From Pavlovales sp. CCMP2436 (Eukaryota > Haptophyta > Pavlovophyceae > Pavlovales): a DNA stretch of 13,913 nt. Where the stretch lies: contig MU631646.1 in NCBI GenBank assembly GCA_026770615.1, positions 136,544 through 150,456 on the forward strand, read 5' to 3'. The position numbers were made by a program, and so were the translations under genes. Positions 7,111-13,541 of the stretch are shown here, one piece after another; the stretch's first letter is position 1; each line of letters opens with the position of its first letter. The notes beneath the pieces are model-generated. The model was given only the letters and a program-made list of their open reading frames with translations. It was not told the origin of the DNA and did not search any database.

Positions 7111-7832
7111 TTAAAACAAACGTCATGATAATATATAAGGTTCCGGAGCCTGGGGCTCGACTACCTCCTCCAATTCGGCTATGGCTCAGAGCGGTCAGGT
7201 CACCCCAGCTGTCAGAGGACGACCATCCTGAGCACTTCCCGAAGAACCGAACGAAATATAGCCAATGTGTTTTAATATATATATGACTAGTGCGGGGGTT
7301 CCGATAAATTGCTTACGGACTCCATACTGAAAAAAGGTCCAGGACGGGGGTTGCTGGGTCTGCGATAGCCCAGCTGTGGGCTGTGAGTGTATTTGGTGTG
7401 AGCATCGCTGTGGCGGGTTCGCGCCGAACTGCTACTGCCTTTGACCTCCAGTCGCTCACTGCATTCTGTACGGAATGGACGTGAGCGTTGTGTGTGGGGG
7501 GGGAGGGGGGGGACCTGTGGCAATTGCTACGAGTTCACCACCAACCTCACCTCTACCACCACCATCCCTGCTGCCAGGACTAACGTCTGACGTCGATCAA
7601 GTCAGTGAGTGAACAACATCTGTTGAACCATGCTGAGCCGCTATATATATATGCATCCTGTACGAGTTTGATGACGGCCGCCGGCTATCGCCTGTCGGTG
7701 GGGGGGGGCGTTTGGTCTGTCCTCTCAGGACTGGGTGGGGTATGCAAAGAGAATTGTTACTATTTTGAGCGCATCTGCTGTCACCACGAGTCTGGCTTCT
7801 GAGGCGGTGTCGATTCGTATCGCTCCCTGTAA
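7111..7832. other. Spacer, low-complexity tracts only
   Basis: No frame reads like a protein. G-runs occur at about 7495-7512 and 7699-7709, and short (TA)n tracts at about 7274-7285 and 7641-7650. No RNA gene was recognised. Confidence 0.5.
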
Positions 7833-8080
7833 TGCGAGGATCCTGGCCACTTTGTCATCAGGCTCGGTGTGTGCCTTGGTGTAGGATGTCTCGGCACCTA
7901 TCTCGCCATCTCTGGCGAAAACAAGAAAAGCATCGCCAGCCTCAAGAAATTGATCGAGTTGAATGATGCTCAGCTGATGGCACAGATCAGGCACATGGCA
8001 TTCGCCGCTCTGCATCCGCAGCACGTGCAGGAAATCCTCGCGGACCCGCGCGAGGTGAAGGAGGTGATGGACGACAAACG
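7833..8080 (+). other. Possible exon of an unrecognised gene
   Basis: Frame 3 is open from 7833 and reads LGVGCLGTYLAISGENKK (a short hydrophobic turn followed by basic residues), then a helix-like stretch (SIASLKKLIELNDAQLMAQI) and EILADPREVKEVMDDKR. There is no ATG at the beginning (the first is internal, ATGGCACAG), so if real it is an internal exon or a remnant. A consensus-like donor (ACG|GTACTC) follows at 8080/8081. The last 50 bases (8031-8080), preceded by an AG, are duplicated downstream. I do not recognise the protein. Confidence 0.3.
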
Positions 8081-8166
8081 GTACTCACATGAAAGGTGCA
8101 GGAAATCCTCGCGGACTCGCGCGAGGTGAAGGAGGTGATGGACGACAAACGGTACTCACATGAGAG
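8025..8166 (+). repeat. 71-bp tandem duplication with splice-like borders
   Basis: Unit 1 (8025-8095) and unit 2 (8096-8166) differ at only two positions seen by eye (CCC/CTC near 8046/8117 and GAAAGG/GAGAGG). Each unit contains GTGCAG, then a 50-base coding-like block, then GTACTCACATG. Between the two 50-base blocks lie 21 bases bounded by GT and AG. The 71-bp period breaks the reading frame. Confidence 0.9.
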
Positions 8167-8185
8167 GTGACGGTAGACGCAAAGC

Positions 8186-8260
8186 TGTCTCTCTCTCCCT
8201 CTGACTCTTTCTTCCCCTCTGACTCTCTCTGTGTCTGTCTCTGTCTCTGTCTCTGTCTCC
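8186..8260 (+). repeat. Pyrimidine-rich (TCTGTC)n microsatellite
   Basis: A 75-base tract of C and T with interspersed G, ending in four near-perfect TGTCTC units. This is simple-sequence DNA with no coding sense. Confidence 0.85.
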
Positions 8261-8360
8261 GTGCTACGCCCCCGGTGGTTCACGGAAGAAATGCACGAAG
8301 TCGATCTAAATTTGCACATAACTATATTTCGGCGAAATAATTGCGGCGGGCTTTCGGGCC

Positions 8361-8426
8361 AAAATCCGAATTAGTGCCAGTCCGGGGGGGTCAAAATCCG
8401 AATGAATTCGTGGCCAGTCCGGGGGG
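8361..8426 (+). repeat. Short tandem repeat, two units
   Basis: AAAATCCGAATTAGTGCCAG followed by TCCGGGGGGG (8361-8390) is followed by a second, slightly longer unit (8393-8426) with AAAATCCGAAT, GGCCAGTCCGGGGGG and a small insertion. It directly precedes the nested mobile elements. Confidence 0.75.
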
Positions 8427-8471
8427 AGAATTTTGAATTTGAAAATAAAGGCCATCTCTTTTCTTTTCCAG

Positions 8472-8750
8472 TACAGGGAGTCGCGGGCAATAAGAAAGCT
8501 GAAATACGCGCGTCATTTTGAAAGCCCCTCTCTTAGTTCGTTTGCAGAGCAATTCTGGAAATGGTCACCTAGCCTGAAATTTTCTCCGAACGGTCGGGTA
8601 GGGGGGTCGCCCAGCCTAAAATTCCAGAATTGCCCTACAAACAAACTAGGGAGGGGGCTTTCAAAATGACGCGCGTATGAGGCTCAGTTTCTGCTGCAGT
8701 TTCTGCTTTTAAGGTCGACGGAGCGGCAGGCTCAATTTCTTAACCCGACT
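8472..8750 (+). mobile_element. Mariner-like MITE, interrupted and 3'-truncated
   Basis: TA followed by CAGGGAGTCGCGGGCAATAA (8472-8496) matches the terminal repeat of the intact MITE at 11048-11218 with a small difference (GGGAGTC for GGGGATC). Interior blocks GAGGCTCAGTTTCT (from 8679) and GGCTCAATTTCTTAACCCGAC (about 8730-8750) match the interior of that element. The two parts are separated by a palindromic insertion (8504-8678). No right terminal repeat is seen. Confidence 0.65.
8504..8678. mobile_element. 175-bp palindromic element, 57-bp inverted arms, nested
   Basis: Arm 8504-8560 (beginning ATACGCGCGTCATTTTGAAA) pairs with arm 8622-8678 at 50 of 57 positions. The 61-base centre has a direct repeat (AGCCTGAAATT / AGCCTAAAATT). 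It sits between two halves of a mariner-like MITE, so it inserted later. It has no coding capacity, and no target duplication is obvious. Confidence 0.8.
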
Positions 8751-8892
8751 TCGGCAGAACCCTAATATTAAAAATAAGTTTCAAACAGTGGGCGTACACA
8801 ACATAACTAACAGTTACGCCCATAGCTCGGTGTCGAGCTCGTGTAACCTTAACCATGTGTTCTCTACGCGATATAAATACGATGCTAGATAG

Positions 8893-9081
8893 CGCGCACG
8901 AGAATTACGCTTCGCAGAACTGGATCCAGATTTTTTGCCTGCGGTGCCGGCTCCGGTCGGCACCAAAAGGTCGATTGTGCAGCCCGGTGCCCAAGTCCTC
9001 GCCAACGTCGCCGTCGCCGCGTCAGGCCCGCCGGCTTCTTCTCCCGTCGTCGTCACCACTGCTGCCCTCGTCGCTTGCTGA
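8893..9081 (+). other. Open frame fragment, possible terminal exon remnant
   Basis: Frame 1 is open from 8893 (after TAG at 8890) to TGA at 9079-9081 and reads AELDPDFLPAVPAPVGTKRS, then QPGAQVLANVAVAASGPPAS and PVVVTTAALVAC. This is coherent, hydrophobic and proline/alanine-rich, but it has no ATG and no family I recognise. An AATAAA lies 76 bases downstream. It may be a last exon, a pseudogene piece or a chance frame in GC-rich DNA. Confidence 0.25.
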
Positions 9082-9156
9082 TTGTGGACGTTTGCCAACC
9101 CAGCATCATGTAAACTCTTGAGAGCGTAAAGTCAAAGCCATTTTAATTTTTGTTTT

Positions 9157-9304
9157 AATAAAGTTACTGGCGAGCCACCTGAGGCGATTCGCGCGTGAAC
9201 GTCTAGGCAATTTGCATGGGCGTTCACGCGACCTGAGTCTACCACCCACCGTCTGCTACCCGATTTTTTTAAGTAAGTCGTAGTTGAAAAAATAAAGTTA
9301 CTGG
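9157..9304 (+). repeat. Duplicated AATAAAGTTACTGG, possible poly(A) signals
   Basis: The 14-mer AATAAAGTTACTGG occurs at 9157-9170 and again at 9291-9304. Each copy contains an AATAAA hexamer. Between them lies a 10-bp inverted repeat (CGCGTGAACG...CGTTCACGCG). A related TAAGTCGTAGTTGAA block at 9274-9288 recurs at 9615-9629. Confidence 0.55.
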
Positions 9305-9341
9305 ACTCCTGTAATTCGAATTAATCGCCTTCCTGTGGAAG

Positions 9342-9530
9342 ATGCGGCAGGAGATCGGCATGTGCGCTCTGCGGGGGCACACAAAGGTCATCATCTCGCG
9401 CGCGCGAATGGAGAACACCGGCGGCGGCGGCACGGCACACTTCGGCGCGGACGACGACGGCACCGAGACGTGGGCTGAGGACGCATACCACCAGCGACAG
9501 GCGTCGCCGTCGTGGCATGATGCCGCGTAG
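9342..9530 (+). other. Small ORF, 62 aa, doubtful
   Basis: ATG at 9342 opens a 62-codon GC-rich frame (MRQEIGMCALRGHTKVIISR, then a Gly/Asp-rich stretch). It is an island of GC-rich DNA in AT-rich spacer, which suggests a former exon, but no motif is recognisable and the surroundings are repeat-rich. It is given at low confidence because the compositional island is real. Confidence 0.22.
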
Positions 9531-9643
9531 GCTCACCACTTGGGTGATCACTGGCTGAGCTTGTCCACATACTGGATTTGCCTGACTGCTGCTGACTTAA
9601 GTAAGACTTACTTCTAAGTCGTAGTTGAATATTTTTATTTTTT

Positions 9644-9670
9644 AATACCAACTGATGACTAGCATACATG
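9644..9670 (-). repeat. Paralogous empty site of the MITE at 11048-11218
   Basis: Read on the minus strand, this is CATGTATGCTAGTCATCAGT followed by TGGTATT. The same bases flank the MITE at 11041-11050 (ATGTATGCTA) and 11216-11233 (TAGTCATCAGTTGGTATT), but here they are joined at a single TA. Confidence 0.8.
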
Positions 9671-9905
9671 CAGTTAAGCTGGCTGCTGCATCAAAGAGCT
9701 AGCACGTACAGATTGAGAGCAGTTATCCTCGACTGCCAGCAACACAACTTAATGATCGCAGGCCACGATGAAGCTCTGGCTGTCAATCAATGAACCCTGT
9801 TCAACGGTTCGTCGCACCAGTGCCAGGGCCGCGCCCCAGCTGTGGCCGAGGGTGAAGGTCACCTCGCCGTGCAGCGGGCGAGCTCTTGAGAAGCACCACG
9901 ACACC

Positions 9906-10343
9906 TCACAGCCGCTCGAGCTCGTGGGCCTCGAAGTGAGCTCGGAATTTTCTCGGCTCCTCGAAGACGACGACAACCGGCAGATTTGCCGACACGGGCC
10001 CGTCGTATACCTTCACGACCTCGCCCTCCTTGCCCACCGGGTCGAGCTTGGGGTTGCCAGGCACGTGGAAGAACTGGAGCCCGTTCGCGACCACCCGCAC
10101 GCGGTCGCCCGTCGCCAGCTTCGAGCCGTCGTCCGCCACGCCCAAGCCCGCGCCCGTCAGGAAGCTAAAGTCCATGGCTTCTGCCATCCGGTGAGAACCC
10201 ACTTTGCCGCGCGCCACCCTCCGGGCGGGCGCGAGCGCGGACCGGCTCCGTCCCGGCGCGCAGGACGACGCGCATAGCGCGTCGGTGCCAAGCGCGAGGA
10301 CCGCGGCCAGCAGCAGGAGCGCCGAGCGAGCCCCGCGCGACAT
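9906..10343 (-). CDS. Ferredoxin-thioredoxin reductase variable chain-like, plastid-targeted
   Basis: The protein is 145 aa. Residues 77-143 match the FTR variable (alpha) chain fold: GDRVRVVANGLQFFHVPG, DPVGKEGEVVKVYDGPVSAN, LPVVVVFEEPRKFRAHFEAH, ELE. The diagnostic pattern is GxRVRV...FHVP...G.EG.V....G...SANLPV.V.F...KF.AH....E. In chloroplasts this small barrel subunit pairs with the catalytic Fe-S beta chain, which passes electrons from ferredoxin to thioredoxins. The start at 10343 is chosen because residues 1-25 form a signal peptide (MSRGARSALLLLAAVLALGT, likely cut after ALCA). A basic Ser/Ala/Arg stretch (26-50) follows, a bipartite signal for a plastid bounded by extra membranes. 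The frame stays open upstream to 10640, but that part is dispersed repeat R1. No intron is needed. Confidence 0.85.
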   Translation of the reverse strand: MSRGARSALLLLAAVLALGTDALCASSCAPGRSRSALAPARRVARGKVGSHRMAEAMDFSFLTGAGLGVADDGSKLATGDRVRVVANGLQFFHVPGNPKLDPVGKEGEVVKVYDGPVSANLPVVVVFEEPRKFRAHFEAHELERL

Positions 10344-10440
10344 CGCCTGATTGCTCAGTCTCTCGTTTTTTCTACCGGAATTTCTGTCGCGGCATGGCGT
10401 CAGGGTTTCACTTGACATCGCTGTCGGTGACAGGTGGGGA

Positions 10441-10670
10441 GCACGAACGTGGGCGGCTGGGACGAAGACGACAGCGGCACATGGAAGGCGGCGGCGGCAG
10501 CGACAATTTGACAAGGATATCGGCGTGTCCGGCAACTCAAAGATGTAATCTTTTTCAGTGGTGGTCAGGCAGCAGAAGCGCAGCTGAGGACCTGCTAGAA
10601 CAGCGGATTCACATGCAAAAATGACGTCGTTGTGAACCAACGACGATGAGAGGACTCGAGCGGAATAAAT
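10441..10670 (-). repeat. Dispersed repeat family R1, copy 3, upstream of the plastid gene
   Basis: Read on the minus strand, it starts TTATTCCGCTCGAGTCCTCT and ends at GCCGCCCACGTTCG, matching copy 2 by eye at about 80%. Near its start is an 8-bp stem, CGTCGTTG/CAACGACG, followed by GACGTCA, a bZIP/CRE-like core also present in part in the other copies. Its 3' end lies about 98 bases upstream of the FTR-like ATG and in the same orientation, so it probably forms that gene's promoter or 5' leader. Confidence 0.75.
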
Positions 10671-11047
10671 TATATGTGAAATTTTAATTTAATACGATCG
10701 TGTGCCACGTACGTCCCCTCACTTTGGAGGCCAATTTCTCGTCATTCACGTCGGAATCAGCTGTCAGACCGTAGCAACAACGGTGTTTGACTGTTTCCCG
10801 TCAAATTCTGCGTCTAGAGATACATATAGGGTACTACAATCACTACTACAACATGGTAATTTTGATTCTCCCAACGGGGATAAATGCGAAAACCTCGGCG
10901 TGGGCCCGATTGGCGCGTTGTCGCGTTCGCAGGTGGTGCTGCGATGTCAAGCTCTGAATCTCGCGTGCTGGGCCCACAGCCGCCGACCTGATACAGCCGA
11001 CCCAACTTGGTCGACATAGCTAAAATTCAAAAATTCACGAATGTATG
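10671..11047. other. Spacer, no gene supported
   Basis: An open frame of 105 codons crosses the plus strand here, but it has no protein-like pattern and there is also an open frame opposite it. No RNA gene was recognised. Confidence 0.45.
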
Positions 11048-11218
11048 CTACAGGGGATCGCGGGCAATAAGAACGGCGCTTTTTGAGGTTGAGGCTGAGT
11101 TTCTTAGCAATTTACATACAAACAATGCTTAAATTTTCTTAAATTACATACAACAATGCCAAAAAAAAGGCTCAGTTTCTTAACACGACGGTTTCTTATT
11201 GCCCGCGATCCCCTGTAG
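11048..11218. mobile_element. Tc1/mariner-like MITE with TA target duplication
   Basis: The 26-bp arms 11048-11073 and 11193-11218 are perfect reverse complements (CTACAGGGGATCGCGGGCAA...). The element proper is CAGGGG...CCCCTG (11051-11215, 165 bp) between TA dinucleotides at 11049-11050 and 11216-11217. TA duplication and a CAGGG-type terminus fit the Tc1/mariner superfamily. The empty site at 9644-9670 supports the exact borders. There is no coding capacity, so it must be mobilised in trans. Confidence 0.88.
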
Positions 11219-11223
11219 TCATC

Positions 11224-11308
11224 AGTTGGTATTTTATATCAGATTTTAGTTCCGGACTGACCATCAGGTCGCGACAAGTTGGTATTTTTATATCAGATTT
11301 CAGTTCCG
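11224..11308 (+). repeat. Direct repeat of about 31 bp, period 53
   Basis: AGTTGGTATTTTATATCAGA followed by TTTTAGTTCCG (11224-11254) recurs at 11277-11308 with one extra T and one T-to-C change. The first copy starts inside the sequence shared with the MITE empty site at 9644-9670. Confidence 0.85.
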
Positions 11309-11691
11309 AAAAACCAGTTTTGACCCGGAAATTCAGTCCGACTTTGGGAGCCTTTTTCTTGGTATTCCTGTATGAATCGGGTGTCGAGACCCATGACCAA
11401 AGTTATTCTTGTCCACGAGGGGCAAGATTCACGAGGCGGGGCAAGCATCACACGGTGGGGGCTCGTTGTGGTCCCGGTCTACCCCCTTCAGGAGGGTGGG
11501 CCTTGGGCTCAATATGTTCGGGTTTATTTTCGGGGCATTGTCGGTTCCTCCCTCTTCTTGCATTTTTGGCGCGTCTCTGCTGGCTGCTGGGATGCGTGGG
11601 CCCAAATCTGAAAATGCGCTACAACTGAAAATCTGCATTATTATATCAATTTCACAAAAGTTCGTATGAGCCCATAGTAAGTTAGTTCAGA
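11309..11691. other. Spacer upstream of the inositol kinase gene
   Basis: All three plus frames are open for about 80-100 codons between 11320 and 11669, but none has a recognisable motif. This absence of stops in every frame is more likely composition than coding. The immediate upstream sequence of the kinase ATG (TTAGTTCAGAATGG) gives an acceptable start context. Confidence 0.4.
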
Positions 11692-12783
11692 ATGGCAGCT
11701 CGTCCCGGACAACCATCAGGTCGGGGAGCAGGTAGCCCACCACAACCGGTGGTGGTGGGCTACCTGCTCCCCGAAAAGGTGGCCGCGAAGCTGGCCGGCT
11801 GCCTCGAGAGCGATGACGACGTCACGTACGTCCGGCTCGACCCCGGGCGGCCGCTCGGCGAACAGGGCCCTGTGGACGTCCTGTTGCACAAGCTCGTGCA
11901 CGAGATGGCGCTCGGCGGCGGCGGCGGCGGCAGGGAGGTGGAGGCCTTCGCGCGCGACCACCCGCGCGTTGTGGTCATTGATGCGCTGCACGCAGCTCTC
12001 GCGCTCAGCGACCGCTCCGCGATCTGCGCCGCAATTCGCGCGGCCGCCGAGCGCGGGTATCGAATCGCCCAGCCCCGTTTCGCGGTCATCTCTGACGCCT
12101 CCTGCCTCGCCGACGAGATTTGTCGCACGGGGCTCACTTACCCCGTCATCCTCAAGCCGCTAGTTGCATGCGGCGCCGCGGACACGCACACGCTCTGCGT
12201 GGTGTGGAGCGAGGCCGGGGCGGGCTCGAGGGAGGCGAGGGCCCAGCGCTCACCGCTGCTCGCGCAGGAGCTGGTGCCGCACGACGGCGTCATGGTCAAG
12301 GGCTACGCCGTAGGGCGCGCTGTGCACTCGGCGATGCGACCCTCCCTCCCCGCTGCAAAACCCGACGGCTGGCCGGACGTCCTCGTCTTCGACTCGCAGC
12401 AGCCGTTGGGGCAGGCGCTCAGGCCGAGATCGCCGGGACCGAGCGATGCTGCAGCCCGCAAGCAGGGCCGTGCAGACCCTGCACTCGGCGCGGAGCAAGA
12501 CCGCGCGCTTAAGCCGCTTGGCCCACAGGCACTCTGCGAGATCGCCCAGGCGATCAGCGAGGCGTTTGGCGGCTTGCAGCTCTTCGGGTTCGACGTGGTC
12601 GTGGAGCGGGGGAGCGGCCGGCCGATGATCGTCGACGTGAACTCCCTCCCGCACAGCGCGCAATCGTTCCCCGGGCTGCCTCGCGCACTAAAGGCGGTAT
12701 TCATCCGTGCTCACGAGCGCCAGCGCCTCCGCGCTCTCCTGCGCGACCGTTGGGCTGCGGGGCGTGCAGCAGGTGAGCCGTGA
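11692..12783 (+). CDS. Inositol 1,3,4-trisphosphate 5/6-kinase-like, ATP-grasp
   Basis: The single-exon protein is 363 aa, close to the usual 310-420 of the ITPK family. Motifs occur in family order: VVVGYLL (20-26, first strand), HKL (66-68), VVVID (93-97), RIAQPRF (124-130), VILKPLVACG (152-161) with His166, LLAQELVPHDG (189-199), VMVKGYAVG (200-208), RPSLP (216-220), LFGFDVVV (297-304) and IVDVNSLP (313-320). The DxN of the last motif and Lys155 and Lys203 fit the ATP/Mg-binding residues of the fold. ITPKs phosphorylate inositol tri- or tetrakisphosphates at the 5/6 or 1 position in the cytosol or nucleus, feeding inositol polyphosphate synthesis. Residues about 221-275 form a Pro/Ala/Arg-rich insert. 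Residues 10-17 are encoded by a reverse-complement copy of codons 20-28 (see the hairpin). No other ATG precedes the first conserved strand, so the start at 11692 is well supported. Confidence 0.88.
   Translation: MAARPGQPSGRGAGSPPQPVVVGYLLPEKVAAKLAGCLESDDDVTYVRLDPGRPLGEQGPVDVLLHKLVHEMALGGGGGGREVEAFARDHPRVVVIDALHAALALSDRSAICAAIRAAAERGYRIAQPRFAVISDASCLADEICRTGLTYPVILKPLVACGAADTHTLCVVWSEAGAGSREARAQRSPLLAQELVPHDGVMVKGYAVGRAVHSAMRPSLPAAKPDGWPDVLVFDSQQPLGQALRPRSPGPSDAAARKQGRADPALGAEQDRALKPLGPQALCEIAQAISEAFGGLQLFGFDVVVERGSGRPMIVDVNSLPHSAQSFPGLPRALKAVFIRAHERQRLRALLRDRWAAGRAAGEP
11721..11774. repeat. Perfect 23-bp inverted repeat (hairpin) inside the kinase 5' coding end
   Basis: Left arm 11721-11743 (TCGGGGAGCAGGTAGCCCAC...) and right arm 11752-11774 are exact reverse complements across 23 bases. 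The loop is 8 bases (AACCGGTG). The right arm encodes the conserved first strand (VVGYLLPE) of the ITPK fold; the left arm encodes GRGAGSPP, which the family does not need. Confidence 0.95.
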
Positions 12784-12796
12784 GGTTTAGAAATTA

Positions 12797-12802
12797 AATA
12801 AA
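12797..12802 (+). promoter_or_regulatory. Candidate polyadenylation signal AATAAA
   Basis: An AATAAA hexamer followed by an A-run lies 13 bases after the inositol kinase stop codon. The position is close to the stop for a poly(A) signal but possible in compact genomes. It is sequence pattern only. Confidence 0.4.
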
Positions 12803-12885
12803 AAATCATAGTGGCTGATAATTTCGATCACACCTGTGAATGGACGCCTCCTGATTTGAGCACAGGCAAAATACTGCATTGCTGC

Positions 12886-13020
12886 AAGCTGCACATGTAT
12901 ATTAATGTTGGGGGATTCTGGCTGGCGGTGTGTCAAGTTCAAGTCGAAAGCTGATCTTTTATTCTTAGCGCTCCTCGACGCAGGCTCCTACGCACTGCGC
13001 CGAAGCTGCACCTGTATATT
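12886..13020 (+). repeat. Dispersed repeat family R2, copy B, with flanking direct repeats
   Basis: R2 copy B spans 12898-13005 and shares with copy A the ordered blocks TATATTAATGT, GGCTGGCGGT, TCAAGTTCAAGTC, AGCTGATCT, TTAGCGCTC and GACGCAGGCTCCTACGC. It is bracketed by an 18-bp direct repeat, AAGCTGCACATGTATATT (12886-12903) and AAGCTGCACCTGTATATT (13003-13020), with one mismatch. This could be a target-site duplication, although its edges overlap bases shared with copy A. Confidence 0.75.
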
Positions 13021-13124
13021 TTAAAACTCTCAATCTCGTCAGCAGACATTTAGAAGGCCGAAATTTTAATATCATCAAGTTGGCACATATCGGAATCTGA
13101 TAGCGATATCGGTCCCGGTAGTAC

Positions 13125-13270
13125 TAGGGATGTTTCATCGGATGTTAGAGGTGAGCTATACACATGGAAGTCTTATAAGTGACTGACCGGTCATGATCGA
13201 AGATCCGTCAGATATATCTAATTTTGACCGATAAATATTGACCGATGGCTTTTTTACTGGTGACCGGTCA
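13125..13270 (+). mobile_element. hAT-like element end with subterminal motif cluster
   Basis: TAGGGATGTTTCATCGG (13125-13141) resembles the start of hAT terminal repeats (the maize Ac end begins TAGGGATGAAA). Within 130 bases follow four copies of TGACCGRT: palindromic TGACCGGTCA at 13184-13193 and 13261-13270, and TTGACCGAT at 13225 and 13239. Subterminal clusters of transposase-binding repeats are typical of hAT elements. The other terminus is not found in the window, so this may be a solo end or a partial element. Confidence 0.4.
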
Positions 13271-13416
13271 AATAGTAACTAGAATATGAATGATTGAACT
13301 AGCGGTTTCACTTTCAAAGTCTTTAATTACTGTGTTAAGGGTATTGATTCACATCTTCTAACGAACAAAACAAAGCTTTATGTATGATTCAGGCCCACCT
13401 CCGTAGTTATTGTAGT

Positions 13417-13450
13417 ATATGCATATGTATGTATGTGTATATGTATGTAT
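13417..13450 (+). repeat. TATG-type microsatellite
   Basis: An alternating TATGTATGTATGTGTATATG run of about 34 bases in AT-rich spacer. Confidence 0.7.
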
Positions 13451-13474
13451 CTTTCATCCTAGTACACGCGTTGC

Positions 13475-13517
13475 GCGAGCCTGAGTCGCCCCCCGAGGGG
13501 GGCGCTGCCTGGCTCGC
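13475..13517. repeat. GC-rich hairpin directly before an ATG
   Basis: The outer stem GCGAGCC/GGCTCGC (13475-13481 with 13511-13517) and inner stem CGCCCCCC/GGGGGGCG (13487-13494 with 13497-13504) are separated by small bulges. The effective loop is CGAG. It ends 4 bases before GCCACCATGATG-type start sequence (ATG at 13522). Confidence 0.8.
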
Positions 13518-13541
13518 CACCATGATGTTGCTCTTAGCACC

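Noticed and set aside
9768..10277. Plus-strand open frame of 169 codons opposite the FTR-like gene
   Set aside because: The minus strand encodes a recognisable FTR variable-chain domain with a signal peptide; the plus frame has no motif and is a compositional shadow.
10344..10640. N-terminal extension of the FTR-like frame up to 10640
   Set aside because: The extension lies mostly in dispersed repeat R1 and would bury a good signal peptide; the start at 10343 fits targeting better.
10702..11019. 105-codon plus-strand open frame
   Set aside because: No protein-like pattern, no motif, and an opposing open frame; treated as chance.
11320..11669. Three overlapping open frames upstream of the inositol kinase gene
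   Set aside because: All three frames are open together and none shows conserved motifs, which points to stop-poor composition rather than coding.
11260..11723. Shared 12-mer ACCATCAGGTCG upstream of and within the ITPK 5' end
   Set aside because: A 12-base match is expected several times by chance in a 14-kb window, and the flanks do not align.
13112..13141. 5S rRNA-like string GGTAGTACTAGGGATG
   Set aside because: The upstream 5S internal control region is absent and the flanks do not fold as a 5S rRNA; a hAT-like end explains the string better.
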